From Firmicutes bacterium UBA2598 (lineage in GTDB: Bacteria > Bacillota > PH28-bin88), in assembly GCA_002339345.1 (NCBI GenBank), contig DDKM01000091.1, positions 1 through 47,281 of the forward strand: DNA of 47,281 bases, written 5' to 3'. Positions 8,340 to 16,761 of this stretch are shown one piece after another. The notes beneath the pieces were generated by a model. It had not been told where the DNA came from, did no database searches, and worked only from the letters and a program-made list of their open reading frames with translations. The position numbers and the translations under genes are program-made. How positions within the stretch are numbered: position 1 is the stretch's first letter; each line of letters starts with the position of its first letter.

Positions 8340-9335
8340 TTGCACACAACAATGGTTCGGATGATCGCCATCCTGCTGGCTGTCGTCATGGCCTTTGGTG
8401 CCATGCCACTGGCCCTGGCTGCTCCCCAAGGTATGGGCATGGAGGAATTGTTCTTTTCCATCTGGCCGGAATATGATACACCGGATGTACTGGTCATTTA
8501 CTCCGGTGCTTTTGTAAATAATACCGGTAAAACTTTTACTGCCAGTGACAACACCTTGTCCTATTACATGCCTAAAGGCGCTAAAGTAAACATGGTGTGT
8601 GAAACGGAAAAGGGTATGGTTTGTTTACGATACCAGGTGGATACCAGCAATCCCGATTATGACAAGGTCATCTGGCGGCCCTCTCGGGATATTCAACCTG
8701 GGGAAAAGTTCCCGGTGATGTTTGAGTACAACTTTAATACCTTTACCACCACCGGTGAGCGTAAGTTCACTGTGCCCTATCAAACGCCTTTTGATGTGAA
8801 GAATTTGTATGTGGAGGTCAAGCAACCCCTTCAGTCCAGCAACTTCCAGATGACCCCGGCATCCACCTTTACGGAAAAGGATAATCAGGGCTTTGCCAAT
8901 TATTATTTAAGTTTTGCCGATGTAAAAGCGGAGACCAAGCAGTCCTTTGATATTTCCTATGTGCGAAATGAGTTGAAACCCTCTGTCCAGCCCAATCAAG
9001 GCAGCGCCCAGGTGGGCAGCGAAGGGGGAGGCTTCAACTCCACGGTGTTGATACTCCTGATTGCCTTTGTGGGTATGCTGGGTTTGTTCCTGTTCTACGC
9101 CATGCGTACCCCGGCTACTGTTGCCGTTGGTAAGGGAGGGAGGACACCAAGGGCAGAGCGGACAAAGGCTACCGCCTCCAAGGCTAGCGGTTCAGCCAAA
9201 CCGCACGGAAAAACCCAGTCACAGCCGGCAAGTGCGGCCAATGATGAGAAGCGTAAACTGCGGAAGCTTTTGCTGGACGGCAAGATCAGTGAGGATACCT
9301 ACCGCAAACTGGTGGCTGAACTGGAAGAAGAGTAA
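8340..9335 (+). CDS. Secreted beta-rich protein with membrane anchor and short C-terminal CcmI-like hairpin
   Basis: I do not recognise the extracellular domain of this 331-residue protein. The start is TTG 8340, seven bases after AGGAGG (8327-8332); ATG 8352 lies too far away. A signal peptide ends near AAPQ at about residue 30. About 200 residues rich in beta strands follow, then one membrane helix near residues 240-260, a basic Ala/Lys/Ser linker and a terminal helical hairpin (RKLLLDGKISEDTYRKL). The hairpin resembles SHOCT or CcmI-type G-x-[IL]-S-x-x-x-Y modules, and similar tails occur in two other proteins of this operon. As first gene of the ccm operon it may help in cytochrome or heme handling outside the membrane. 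This is inference. Confidence 0.8.
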   Translation: MHTTMVRMIAILLAVVMAFGAMPLALAAPQGMGMEELFFSIWPEYDTPDVLVIYSGAFVNNTGKTFTASDNTLSYYMPKGAKVNMVCETEKGMVCLRYQVDTSNPDYDKVIWRPSRDIQPGEKFPVMFEYNFNTFTTTGERKFTVPYQTPFDVKNLYVEVKQPLQSSNFQMTPASTFTEKDNQGFANYYLSFADVKAETKQSFDISYVRNELKPSVQPNQGSAQVGSEGGGFNSTVLILLIAFVGMLGLFLFYAMRTPATVAVGKGGRTPRAERTKATASKASGSAKPHGKTQSQPASAANDEKRKLRKLLLDGKISEDTYRKLVAELEEE

Positions 9336-9364
9336 AGGGAAACGGCAGGGGGGTGTGTTATTAA

Positions 9365-9778
9365 ATGAAACAGAGTCAAAAAATTACCATTGGCGTGCTG
9401 ATCATCGTGGCTGCCCTGGCCTCCTTGATGGTTTTCGGGTTCGGGGGTAATACCGGCTACCAGATGACCATTACGGAGATCTTGGCCAAGGGTCCTGAAC
9501 TGGAGGGCAAGTACCTGCTGGTGGAAGGTGCCATGGTGCCGGGGTCTGTGCAGTGGGACGGAAGGAAAATCGAACTGCGTTTCACCGTAACCGATGGGGA
9601 AAATCAAATGCCGGTTCTGTACAATGATGTGGCGCCGGACAATTTCGAGTACCCGGACACCCAGATTATCCTCAAGGGCAAGTATGACGCTGTTTCCAAT
9701 ACCTTCCTGGCCGATAAGGTAGAAACCCGCTGCCCCAGCACCTATGAGGCGGTGGAGCCTCAAAAGTCGGATAAATAG
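9365..9778 (+). CDS. ccmE: Cytochrome c maturation heme chaperone, CX3Y type
   Basis: The 137-residue protein has one N-terminal membrane helix and an OB-fold-like domain with typical CcmE blocks (LVEGAMVPGSV, RFTVTDG, MPVLYNDVAPDNF, GKY). In classical CcmE a histidine binds heme covalently, within an H-x-x-x-Y motif. Here that histidine is replaced by cysteine: CPSTY at residues 123-127. CX3Y-type CcmE proteins are known from archaea and some sulfate reducers. The protein takes heme from CcmABCD and passes it to CcmF. ATG 9365 is preceded by a GGGGGTG ribosome site. The 113-base gap to ccmF holds only its ribosome site, AAGGAGG. Confidence 0.92.
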   Translation: MKQSQKITIGVLIIVAALASLMVFGFGGNTGYQMTITEILAKGPELEGKYLLVEGAMVPGSVQWDGRKIELRFTVTDGENQMPVLYNDVAPDNFEYPDTQIILKGKYDAVSNTFLADKVETRCPSTYEAVEPQKSDK

Positions 9779-9892
9779 GGGCCTGGGTAATCTATGGCGT
9801 GGCCTTGAGGATATCTACCCAAGATCACCGCCAAAACCATCCACCCTGGCGCATCGTACTTAACACGGTAGACAATTTAAGGAGGTAGGGTA

Positions 9893-11884
9893 ATGGCTGA
9901 CATAGGCTATCTGGCGCTGGTTCTGGCCCTGGCGGTAAGCCTGTATTCCACCGCCGGCTTTCTTTTGGGGGCCAGGTCGGGCAACCAGCGGTTGCTGGAA
10001 AGTGCCAAGGGAGGCATCCTGGCCATTGCGATTCTGGTCAATGTGTCTTCATTTATATTGATCTATTTTCTGGTAACTTCGGATTTCTCAATTAAGTATG
10101 TATTTCAGTATACCAGTATCAACTTGCCCACTTTCTATAAATTTGCCGCTTTCTGGGCCGGTAATGCGGGATCCCTTTTGTTATGGATGTGGATCCTCTC
10201 CATCTTTACCGCCCTGGTGGCCTTTTCCCGCCAGCACAGGGATGACCGCTCCCTACCCTATGTTAACGTCGTTTTGTTAATTAACAGCATCTTTTTCCTG
10301 TTCCTGCTGGTGTTTCTGGCCAACCCCTTTGAGCGGACAGGCATCTACCCTGTCCCGACCGAAGGAAACGGCCTTAACCCGCTGCTGCAAAACCCGGGGA
10401 TGGTCTTCCACCCCGTTACCCTGTATCTGGGCTATGTGGGGTTCGCTGTACCCTTTGCCTTTGCCATGGCCGCTCTGATTGTACGTAATGCCGATGACCA
10501 GTGGATCAAGGTTACCCGCCGCTGGTCGGTGGTGGCCTGGATGTTTTTGACCCTGGGCAACCTCTATGGCGGGCAGTGGGCCTATGTGGAGCTGGGCTGG
10601 GGCGGTTACTGGGGCTGGGACCCGGTGGAAAACGCCTCCTTTATCCCCTGGTTGACTGGAACTGCCTTCATTCACTCGGTGATGATCCAGGAACGGAAGG
10701 ATATGCTGAAAACCTGGAATATGGTGCTGATTATTGTCACTTACCTTCTCACCATTTTTGGCACCTTCCTGGTGCGCAGCGGGGTGCTCACCTCCGTTCA
10801 CGCCTTCGGTAACAGTTCCCTGGGAACCATGTTCCTGGTCTTCTTGGGGTTGATGACCGCCGCTTCCCTTTACCTGATGCTGGACCGCTCCTCCCTGTTG
10901 CGGGAAGGGCGGGAGTTTGAGTCCTATATATCCCGGGAAAGCAGTTTCCTATTGAACAATTTGCTGCTGGTAGGATCCGCCTTTGCCGTGTTCTGGGGCA
11001 CCATTTTCCCCCTGGTCTCCGAAGCGGTGCGCGGGGTCAAAGTCACCGTCAGCGTTCCCTTCTTTAACCAGGTCAATGCCCCCATCCTGCTGGCCATGAT
11101 GTTTGTGATGGGAGTCTGCCCCCTCATCGCCTGGCAGCGTTCTTCCCTCAAGAACCTGCGTAACAACTTCCTGTGGCCCATGGTGCTGGCGGTGCTCTTT
11201 GGCATTGTCCTGTATGTCCTGCTGCCGGTTAAGCGGTTCATTCCCATCTTTGCCCTGGCGGTAAACTTCTTCGTACTGGTCACCATCGTAGCGGAGTTTG
11301 TGCGGGGTACCCTGGTGCGGCGCCGGATGACCGGTGAGGGAATACCCACCGCCTTCTGGCGGCTGGTCACCCGCAACCGCCGCCGGTATGGCGGTTATCT
11401 GGTCCATCTGGGTATTGTCATCATGGCCTTTGGCATCATTGCCTCCCATGCTTACAAGCTGGAAACCGTCCGGACGGTGGAGGCCGGCGAGACCATCACC
11501 ATCGGCGATTATACCCTGGGCTTCAACGGTCTGCGCCAGCGGCCGGAAGGTGAAAACACTGTTGTTTATGCGGACATGCCGGTAACGAAGAACGGAAATT
11601 ATGTTGGCAATGTGATGCCGGAGAAGATTTTTTACGCCACGTGGGACCAACCCTCCACCGAGGTGGGCCTGATGGGCGGGCTGAAGGAAGACCTGTACGT
11701 CATCCTTTCCACGTGGGACAAGGAAGGCACCGAGGCCACCTTCAAGGTCAATGTCAACCCCCTGGTGTCCTGGATCTGGATCGGCGGTTACCTGCTGGTC
11801 ATAGGTACCATCTTTGCCGTCTGGCCTGGTCGCGGCAGCCAGTTGGGGCCCAAATACACCCGCGAGGTGAGCCACCATGGGTAA
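9893..11884 (+). CDS. ccmF: Cytochrome c heme lyase subunit
   Basis: The 663-residue polytopic membrane protein carries the tryptophan-rich WWD signature (WGGYWGWDPVENASF near residue 235) and the conserved histidines and terminal periplasmic-type domain of CcmF. It is full length for the family. CcmF attaches heme from CcmE to the CXXCH motifs of apocytochromes on the outer face of the membrane. ATG 9893 follows AAGGAGGTAGGG. The end overlaps the ccmH start by eight bases, which points to coupled translation. Confidence 0.95.
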   Translation: MADIGYLALVLALAVSLYSTAGFLLGARSGNQRLLESAKGGILAIAILVNVSSFILIYFLVTSDFSIKYVFQYTSINLPTFYKFAAFWAGNAGSLLLWMWILSIFTALVAFSRQHRDDRSLPYVNVVLLINSIFFLFLLVFLANPFERTGIYPVPTEGNGLNPLLQNPGMVFHPVTLYLGYVGFAVPFAFAMAALIVRNADDQWIKVTRRWSVVAWMFLTLGNLYGGQWAYVELGWGGYWGWDPVENASFIPWLTGTAFIHSVMIQERKDMLKTWNMVLIIVTYLLTIFGTFLVRSGVLTSVHAFGNSSLGTMFLVFLGLMTAASLYLMLDRSSLLREGREFESYISRESSFLLNNLLLVGSAFAVFWGTIFPLVSEAVRGVKVTVSVPFFNQVNAPILLAMMFVMGVCPLIAWQRSSLKNLRNNFLWPMVLAVLFGIVLYVLLPVKRFIPIFALAVNFFVLVTIVAEFVRGTLVRRRMTGEGIPTAFWRLVTRNRRRYGGYLVHLGIVIMAFGIIASHAYKLETVRTVEAGETITIGDYTLGFNGLRQRPEGENTVVYADMPVTKNGNYVGNVMPEKIFYATWDQPSTEVGLMGGLKEDLYVILSTWDKEGTEATFKVNVNPLVSWIWIGGYLLVIGTIFAVWPGRGSQLGPKYTREVSHHG

Positions 11885-12356
11885 GCTGAAAACCTGGACG
11901 GTGACGGCCCTGCTGGTGCTTTCCCTTGCTTCCGGGGTCTGGGCCCAGCAGGTAGACGAAGCACTGTTCAAGAAGATCGAGGCTAATTTAATGTGTACCG
12001 ACGGCTGCGGGATGTACCTGGCCGCCTGTGACAATACCACCGCCCAGCGGATGCGGCAACAACTGCGGGAGCGGTTGCTGGCCGGCGATACCGAACAGCA
12101 AATCTATGCCTATATGATCAGCATTTACGGAGAAGAGGTAATGGCTGCCCCCCCCAAGACCAACTTCCTGAATATTACGGCCTGGGTGCTGCCATTCCTG
12201 GGCATCCTTGGCGGCGGCATGGTCATTTACATTGCGGTGGACAAATGGGTGTTCCACCGCCAGGGCCGCCGGGCGGAAAAGCCGGATGCGGAAGATGCGG
12301 CGGAATTGGCGGCCTATGAAGAAATTCTGAATGCCGAGATGAAAAAGTACTTCTAG
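11877..12356 (+). CDS. ccmH: CcmH-family thiol protein with CX3C motif
   Basis: The 159-residue protein has a signal peptide (cleavage near VWAQ), a helical domain and a membrane helix near residues 97-120. CcmH proteins normally carry LRCxxC, which reduces or holds the apocytochrome cysteines. Here the site reads MCTDGCGM, with C40 and C44 (CX3C) and a third cysteine at C51. The block that follows (a helix ending in QIYAYMISIYGEEVMAAPP) matches the family. The extra spacing residue is odd and could change the redox behaviour or indicate metal binding. The ORF starts at ATG 11877 inside the end of ccmF. Confidence 0.85.
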   Translation: MGKLKTWTVTALLVLSLASGVWAQQVDEALFKKIEANLMCTDGCGMYLAACDNTTAQRMRQQLRERLLAGDTEQQIYAYMISIYGEEVMAAPPKTNFLNITAWVLPFLGILGGGMVIYIAVDKWVFHRQGRRAEKPDAEDAAELAAYEEILNAEMKKYF

Positions 12357-12381
12357 GTAGGAAACAAAGGGAGGGGTCATC

Positions 12382-12771
12382 GTGCAGGCAGTTGCCCTGT
12401 TGCTGGGGTTAATACTGGTGGCGGTTACAGTGTACTTGATCGCCATGCCCCTGGTCAAGCCGGAACAAGAAACCCAAGGGCCGGAGTGGGAAGTGGAGGA
12501 AACCATTGAGCGGGAGAAGGAATCCATTTTTACCACCCTGGGTGAAATTGAGTTTGATTATCAGATGAATAAGTTGTCCGATGAGGACTATGAACAATTG
12601 CGGAACCAGTACCGTCGTCATGCGGTGGAAGTGCTGAAGGCTGAGGAGACCGTGCCCCAGCCGGGACCCAAACAGGGTGCCGTTTCCGTTGATCTGGAAA
12701 AAGAGATCGAGGCGGAGATCGAAGCGGAGATCCAACGCCTTGTGGCCAAGCAAAAGGGAAAGAAGGGCTAA
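12382..12771 (+). CDS. CcmI-like membrane protein
   Basis: This 129-residue protein has one N-terminal membrane helix (about residues 3-22), a charged linker and a helical hairpin (TTLGEIEFDYQMNKLSDEDY) that matches the N-terminal module of CcmI: a coiled coil, a turn with S-x-E-x-Y, then a second helix. The C-terminus is a charged coiled coil with repeated IEAEIEAE. The TPR domain of proteobacterial CcmI is absent. CcmI proteins deliver apocytochrome to the CcmF/H lyase. The start is GTG 12382 behind GGGAGGGG. Confidence 0.7.
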   Translation: MQAVALLLGLILVAVTVYLIAMPLVKPEQETQGPEWEVEETIEREKESIFTTLGEIEFDYQMNKLSDEDYEQLRNQYRRHAVEVLKAEETVPQPGPKQGAVSVDLEKEIEAEIEAEIQRLVAKQKGKKG

Positions 12772-12789
12772 GCCCGGGGGAGGGTTGAT

Positions 12790-13770
12790 ATGGTGCCTGT
12801 AGTACGAACGAGAACGTGGAGGTTGGCCATCCTTTTGGTCCTCATTCTGATCGGTTCCTTGCCGGCCCACGCCGTCCCTTCCGGGATTGAGATCGACTTG
12901 CAGCATTTTCTCCTGCGGTCCGGAGCGGATGGCGGCTTAGATGTTAAAGAACAGATCATTCTGGTAAATCTGGATGGGGAGATTCCGGCAGGGGCTGGAA
13001 GGGTAAGTTTTGATCTGCCCAAAGGCGCCACCAATGTGCAGGTAGCTGACAAAAACAAAGATGGCGTGGTTGTGCGGGACGGCAAGGTAGTGGTAACCGG
13101 ACCGGTGCCGACCGGTGAAAGCAACTATGGCTTCAGCTACACCATTCCTGCAGGCGGAGCACCCCACTTTTTGTTGAACCTTAAGGCTGCCTATCTGACC
13201 GATGTGATGTATTTCCTGGTGCCTGCCAACAGCTTCATTGTAACCGGCGAGGGGCTGCTGGACGGGGGTATCCAGGAAATGGGTCCCATGCAGTTCCAGC
13301 TATATGTGCTGGAAGGTGTGCAGCCGGGAGAGGAATTCAACCTTGTGGTGACACCAGTTGCCGGCACTGCTACCGGCGGTTCCGGTGGCAGTGTGACTGT
13401 TCCACCACCCAGGGCTTCCATGTTCCATAATCCTGGGCATATCCGCTTTTGGATGCAATCTCCCTTCCGGCGGATAGATGCCCACCTTTTCCTGGGCATC
13501 GTGGTGCTGATCCCTGTGTCGATACTTGTTTACTACTTAAGAAACCGGAAACAACAAAGGCGAAAAATCCTGTCAGGCCCGGCCAAGATGGAGGAAGAAG
13601 CTTTTCAGCGACTGTTGGCCAAGGAAAAGGTATTACTGGCCAAGCTGGGTGATCTGGAAATCCAACAGCAGTCCGGGGCGGTGAACCAGGAGGAATATAC
13701 CAGGCTGCGCGAGGCCTATAAGACAAAGCTGGTGGAAGTGAAGAAAAGGTTGCGGGAGTTGACCGATTAG
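12790..13770 (+). CDS. Secreted beta-rich domain, membrane helix and CcmI-like cytoplasmic coiled coil
   Basis: The 326-residue protein has a signal peptide (cleavage near AHAV), an extracellular beta-sandwich-like region of about 190 residues, a proline-rich stretch, one membrane helix near residues 235-255 and a C-terminal coiled-coil hairpin (AKLGDLEIQQQSGAVNQEEY) very similar to the tail of the preceding CcmI-like protein. I know no named family for the outer domain. The architecture repeats that of the first gene of the operon. It lies between the CcmI-like gene and ccmA, so a part in presenting apocytochromes or heme is likely but unproven. Confidence 0.8.
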   Translation: MVPVVRTRTWRLAILLVLILIGSLPAHAVPSGIEIDLQHFLLRSGADGGLDVKEQIILVNLDGEIPAGAGRVSFDLPKGATNVQVADKNKDGVVVRDGKVVVTGPVPTGESNYGFSYTIPAGGAPHFLLNLKAAYLTDVMYFLVPANSFIVTGEGLLDGGIQEMGPMQFQLYVLEGVQPGEEFNLVVTPVAGTATGGSGGSVTVPPPRASMFHNPGHIRFWMQSPFRRIDAHLFLGIVVLIPVSILVYYLRNRKQQRRKILSGPAKMEEEAFQRLLAKEKVLLAKLGDLEIQQQSGAVNQEEYTRLREAYKTKLVEVKKRLRELTD

Positions 13771-13782
13771 GGGTGACCGGCC

Positions 13783-14484
13783 ATTATCAAGGCGACAGGG
13801 ATAACCAAAACCATTGGCAACAAGACAATACTAAGGGGCATTGATCTGGAATTGGCCACCGGCCAATTTATGGCGGTGCTGGGCCCCAACGGTGCAGGTA
13901 AAACCACCCTGCTGAAGATCCTTTCCTTGCTGGTGAAACCCACCACCGGACAGATTGCCATCAACGGACAGGAGGTGGGGGACCACCTGGTGAAATTGCG
14001 CCGGGAAATTGGGGTGGTTTCCCATAACACCTTCCTGTACCCCAATCTCACCGCCTACGAAAACCTGCGTTTTTACGGCCGGATGTATGATGTGCCGGAT
14101 CTGGAGCAAAGGATCGGTACGGTCATCCGGGAAGTGGGCATGGCCTATGCCCTGGGGGATCCTGTACGCACTTTTTCCCGCGGGATGCAGCAGCGGATGG
14201 CCATTGCTCGAGCCATCCTGCACAATCCCTCGGTGCTTTTTTTGGACGAGCCCTATACCGGACTGGACCAACAGGCCATGGAGATCTTAAATGAAGTCTT
14301 AAAGGGTCTCCGTGACCAGAAGAGGACCGTATTCCTGATCACCCATAATTTCGACCAGGGGCTGGATTTATGCGACAGGGTGGTGATCATGGCCCGGGGC
14401 CAGTTGGTCTACCAGGCCAGTGCCAGGGGGTTGTCTGCAGCTGATTTCAAGGACATTTACATGTCCCACGTGGGGGGATCTTGA
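13783..14484 (+). CDS. ccmA: Heme exporter ATP-binding subunit, apparent ATT start
   Basis: The 233-residue ABC ATPase has Walker A GPNGAGKTT (residues 34-42), the signature FSRGMQQRMAIARA and Walker B VLFLDEPYTGLD. With CcmB, CcmC and CcmD it uses ATP to release heme-loaded CcmE. The first in-frame standard start, TTG 13852, would remove the first two beta strands (the ITKTIGNKTILRGIDLEL region), which ABC ATPases need. The reading frame opens after the TGA at 13774-13776, and AGGGGTGA lies six bases before ATT 13783. A rare AUU start is therefore the best reading. A base error in the assembly cannot be excluded. The stop overlaps ccmB. Confidence 0.88.
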   Translation: MIKATGITKTIGNKTILRGIDLELATGQFMAVLGPNGAGKTTLLKILSLLVKPTTGQIAINGQEVGDHLVKLRREIGVVSHNTFLYPNLTAYENLRFYGRMYDVPDLEQRIGTVIREVGMAYALGDPVRTFSRGMQQRMAIARAILHNPSVLFLDEPYTGLDQQAMEILNEVLKGLRDQKRTVFLITHNFDQGLDLCDRVVIMARGQLVYQASARGLSAADFKDIYMSHVGGS

Positions 14485-15164
14485 TGGGTTTTTTGGTTAA
14501 AGTGGCCGGCTTAGTCCGCAAAGACCTGTTAAGTGAACTCCGCACCAAGGAAATGATCAGTTCCATGCTGATCTTCGCTTTCCTGGTGATTGTCATTTTC
14601 GCCTTTGCCTTTGAACCCTCCAAGGCCACCACCAAGGCGGTGTTCCCGGGCATCATCTGGGTGGGGTTTTCCTTTGCCGGTATCCTTGGCCTGGGCCGTT
14701 CCTTTACGGCGGAAAGGGAAAATGACTGCCTGTTGGGGCTGATGCTGGCACCGGTTGACCGTTCCGCCATCTATTTCGGCAAGGTGATCAGCAACTTTTT
14801 CCTTGTCACATTGATGCAGGTGGTTTCCCTGCCGGTATTTTTTGTGCTGTTCGACTACCGGGTTACTGCCGGCGGCATCGGCAAACTGGTGATAATCATG
14901 GTAATGGCCACCTTCGGCTTCATGGCGGTAGGCACCCTCCTGGCTGCCCTGAGTGCCAATGCGCGCACCAGTGAAATACTGCTGCCCTTAATCCTTTTCC
15001 CCATCATTGTACCGGTGGTCATTGCCGCCGTTAAGCTGACCGCCATGGCGCTGGCAGGCTCCAGTTGGGGGGAAATGGGCATGTGGTTGAGGATGCTGGT
15101 GGTGTACGATGTTCTTTTCCTGGTGATCCCGTTTATGCTCTTTGATTTCGTTTTGGAGGTGTGA
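14484..15164 (+). CDS. ccmB: Heme exporter membrane subunit B
   Basis: The 226-residue protein has six hydrophobic segments and the CcmB pattern (KDLLSELRTKEMISSM at the start, then AFAFEPS, GRSFTAERENDCLLGLMLAPVDRS and the LLPLILFPIIVPVVIAAV helix). It is the permease partner of CcmA. ATG 14484 shares one base with the TGA of ccmA, and GGGGGG lies a few bases upstream. The end overlaps a possible GTG start of ccmC. Confidence 0.93.
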   Translation: MGFLVKVAGLVRKDLLSELRTKEMISSMLIFAFLVIVIFAFAFEPSKATTKAVFPGIIWVGFSFAGILGLGRSFTAERENDCLLGLMLAPVDRSAIYFGKVISNFFLVTLMQVVSLPVFFVLFDYRVTAGGIGKLVIIMVMATFGFMAVGTLLAALSANARTSEILLPLILFPIIVPVVIAAVKLTAMALAGSSWGEMGMWLRMLVVYDVLFLVIPFMLFDFVLEV

Positions 15165-15166
15165 AT

Positions 15167-15862
15167 ATGGATCCAAAGGATCACGGCAGGGGGCATTTTG
15201 CCCTGGGGTGGCTGGCACTGGCCTTGTTGTTGGTTTCCGCCTTCGCCATCTTTCGCTATGCCCCACTGGAGAAGGTGATGCTGGAGGTGCAGAAGATCTT
15301 TTACGTCCACGTGGGTGTGGCCTGGAACGCCTTTTTGGCCTTCGCGGTGGTCTGTGTGGCCAGCATTGCCTACCTGAAAACCAAAAACCGCCGGTGGGAC
15401 GTCTTGGCGGCGGCCTCTGCCGAAGTAGGGCTGCTGTTTACCACCCTGGTGCTGCTGACCGGGCCCGTCTGGGGCAGGTTTGCCTGGAATACATGGTGGA
15501 CCTGGGAACCCAGGCTGACTACCACCCTGATCCTGTGGTTCATTTACGTGGCTTACTTTCTCATCCGGTCCGGGGTGGCAGAACCGCACCGGCGGGCCTC
15601 CCTCTCGGCGGTTTTCGGCATCATCGGCTTTTTGGATGTGCCCATTATCTATTTTTCCGTCCGTTTGTGGGGCTCCCATCCCATTGTGTTGGGCAAGGGC
15701 GGCGGCGGTTTGCACCCCATGATGCTGCAAGCACTGATCATTACCGTTTTTGCCTATACCGCCCTGTACGTCTACTTGACCCAGAAGGCCATGGCGGTGG
15801 AAAGGGCGAAAATGGAACTGGACGAGATCAAGGAAGGGCTGCGGGAAGGGGCCCAGGCCTAG
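15167..15862 (+). CDS. ccmC: Heme handling protein CcmC
   Basis: The 231-residue protein has six membrane segments and the tryptophan-rich heme-handling loop WNTWWTWEPRLT, flanked by conserved histidines (VHVGVAWN, LWGSHPIVLGKGGGGLHPMM). CcmC loads heme onto CcmE. In most CcmC proteins the loop reads WWxWDxRLT; here Asp is Glu. ATG 15167 is seven bases after GGAGG. An in-frame GTG at 15161 is too close to the ribosome site. The following 98-base gap contains GGCTGTG-T-CACAGCC (15904-15918), a perfect odd palindrome of unknown meaning. Confidence 0.94.
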   Translation: MDPKDHGRGHFALGWLALALLLVSAFAIFRYAPLEKVMLEVQKIFYVHVGVAWNAFLAFAVVCVASIAYLKTKNRRWDVLAAASAEVGLLFTTLVLLTGPVWGRFAWNTWWTWEPRLTTTLILWFIYVAYFLIRSGVAEPHRRASLSAVFGIIGFLDVPIIYFSVRLWGSHPIVLGKGGGGLHPMMLQALIITVFAYTALYVYLTQKAMAVERAKMELDEIKEGLREGAQA

Positions 15863-15960
15863 CCTTGGGACTGTACAACAGCGTCGCACGGGCTTAGCCC
15901 ATGGGCTGTGTCACAGCCTTATGGAATGATGACAGGATTGAAAAAGGAGGGCACGGAAAC

Positions 15961-16134
15961 ATGGATCAGGCGACCCTGGATTTGATTACCTACCGGTTAA
16001 GTTATGTCTGGGCGGCCTACAGTGTGGTGATGATTGGCCTTTTTGTCTATTTATCAACCATTGGCCGCCGGCAGCGGAAGCTGGCCCAGGACATCAACCT
16101 GCTTCGCCAGGCCATTGAGGAAAAGCGGAAATAG
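15961..16134 (+). CDS. ccmD: CcmD-like small membrane protein
   Basis: This 57-residue protein begins at ATG 15961 behind AAAGGAGG. It has one membrane helix (about residues 15-33) followed by a basic helical tail (RRQRKLAQDINLLRQ), the usual plan of CcmD, which stabilises the CcmABC-CcmE complex. Position directly after ccmABC supports this. CcmD proteins are short and diverge strongly, so the name rests largely on context. Confidence 0.8.
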   Translation: MDQATLDLITYRLSYVWAAYSVVMIGLFVYLSTIGRRQRKLAQDINLLRQAIEEKRK

Positions 16135-16173
16135 TTGCTTAAGAACGGTTTACACCTTGTAGGAGGTGGTCTT

Positions 16174-16725
16174 TTGCCAGGCAAGGGTAGAATTACCGTT
16201 ATCCTCGCCTTCGTATTGTTATCAACCGCTGCCATCATGTACATCACCGGTTTTGGGCAGGATCCCCAGGTTCAAGTTAAGGGATCAGCCGGTGGAATTA
16301 TGAAACTGGTACCTTCCAGGCTGGGTGAACTGAGCCTGACCGGGCCGGTTGTGACCGGTGAGGAGGCCAAGTCGCAATTGGACCGGTTGCACGGGACGGG
16401 TATTGCCATCGATGACGGTTTTATCGCCTCCTACGGGGGCGGTATCCAGCAGGCCATCCTGTGGGTGTCCCTTTCCGGTACCGAAGGGGAGGCTTTTCAA
16501 TTACTAGATATCATGGATGCGAAAATGCCGGCCAGCCGTGTCTTCACAGGCCGGCGGGAGCTTCGCATCAATGGTCGCCCGGTCTTCTTTGTGGTGGGTG
16601 CCGGCATGGATAATTACTACTGGCAACAGGGTAAAATGGTGGTTTGGCTTGGCCTCATTAACATTTCCGATGCCGCCCGCCAGGAGGGACTGGTTAGGCT
16701 AACCATGCAAGAATTGCAAAGATAG
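16174..16725 (+). CDS. Exported or anchored hypothetical protein ending the ccm operon
   Basis: I do not recognise this 183-residue protein. TTG 16174 is six bases after AGGAGGT; an earlier in-frame TTG at 16135 would add a non-hydrophobic segment. The N-terminus is a signal anchor (VILAFVLLSTAAIMYITG). The rest is a compact soluble domain with predicted mixed alpha/beta character, no cysteines or histidine clusters, and several conserved-looking Gly/Trp positions. It is last in the operon before a terminator, so it probably works with the Ccm machinery at the outer membrane face. Confidence 0.75.
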   Translation: MPGKGRITVILAFVLLSTAAIMYITGFGQDPQVQVKGSAGGIMKLVPSRLGELSLTGPVVTGEEAKSQLDRLHGTGIAIDDGFIASYGGGIQQAILWVSLSGTEGEAFQLLDIMDAKMPASRVFTGRRELRINGRPVFFVVGAGMDNYYWQQGKMVVWLGLINISDAARQEGLVRLTMQELQR

Positions 16726-16761
16726 TGACCTGTAAGGCTGCCAGGCGGCAGGTTTTCCCGA

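Noticed and set aside
10949..12040. A long minus-strand open frame (363 residues) opposite ccmF and ccmH.
   Set aside because: It is a high-G+C shadow of strong + strand genes, has no recognisable domain and is rich in His/Gln/Gly as expected for a false frame. The same holds for 28000-28851 opposite htrA.
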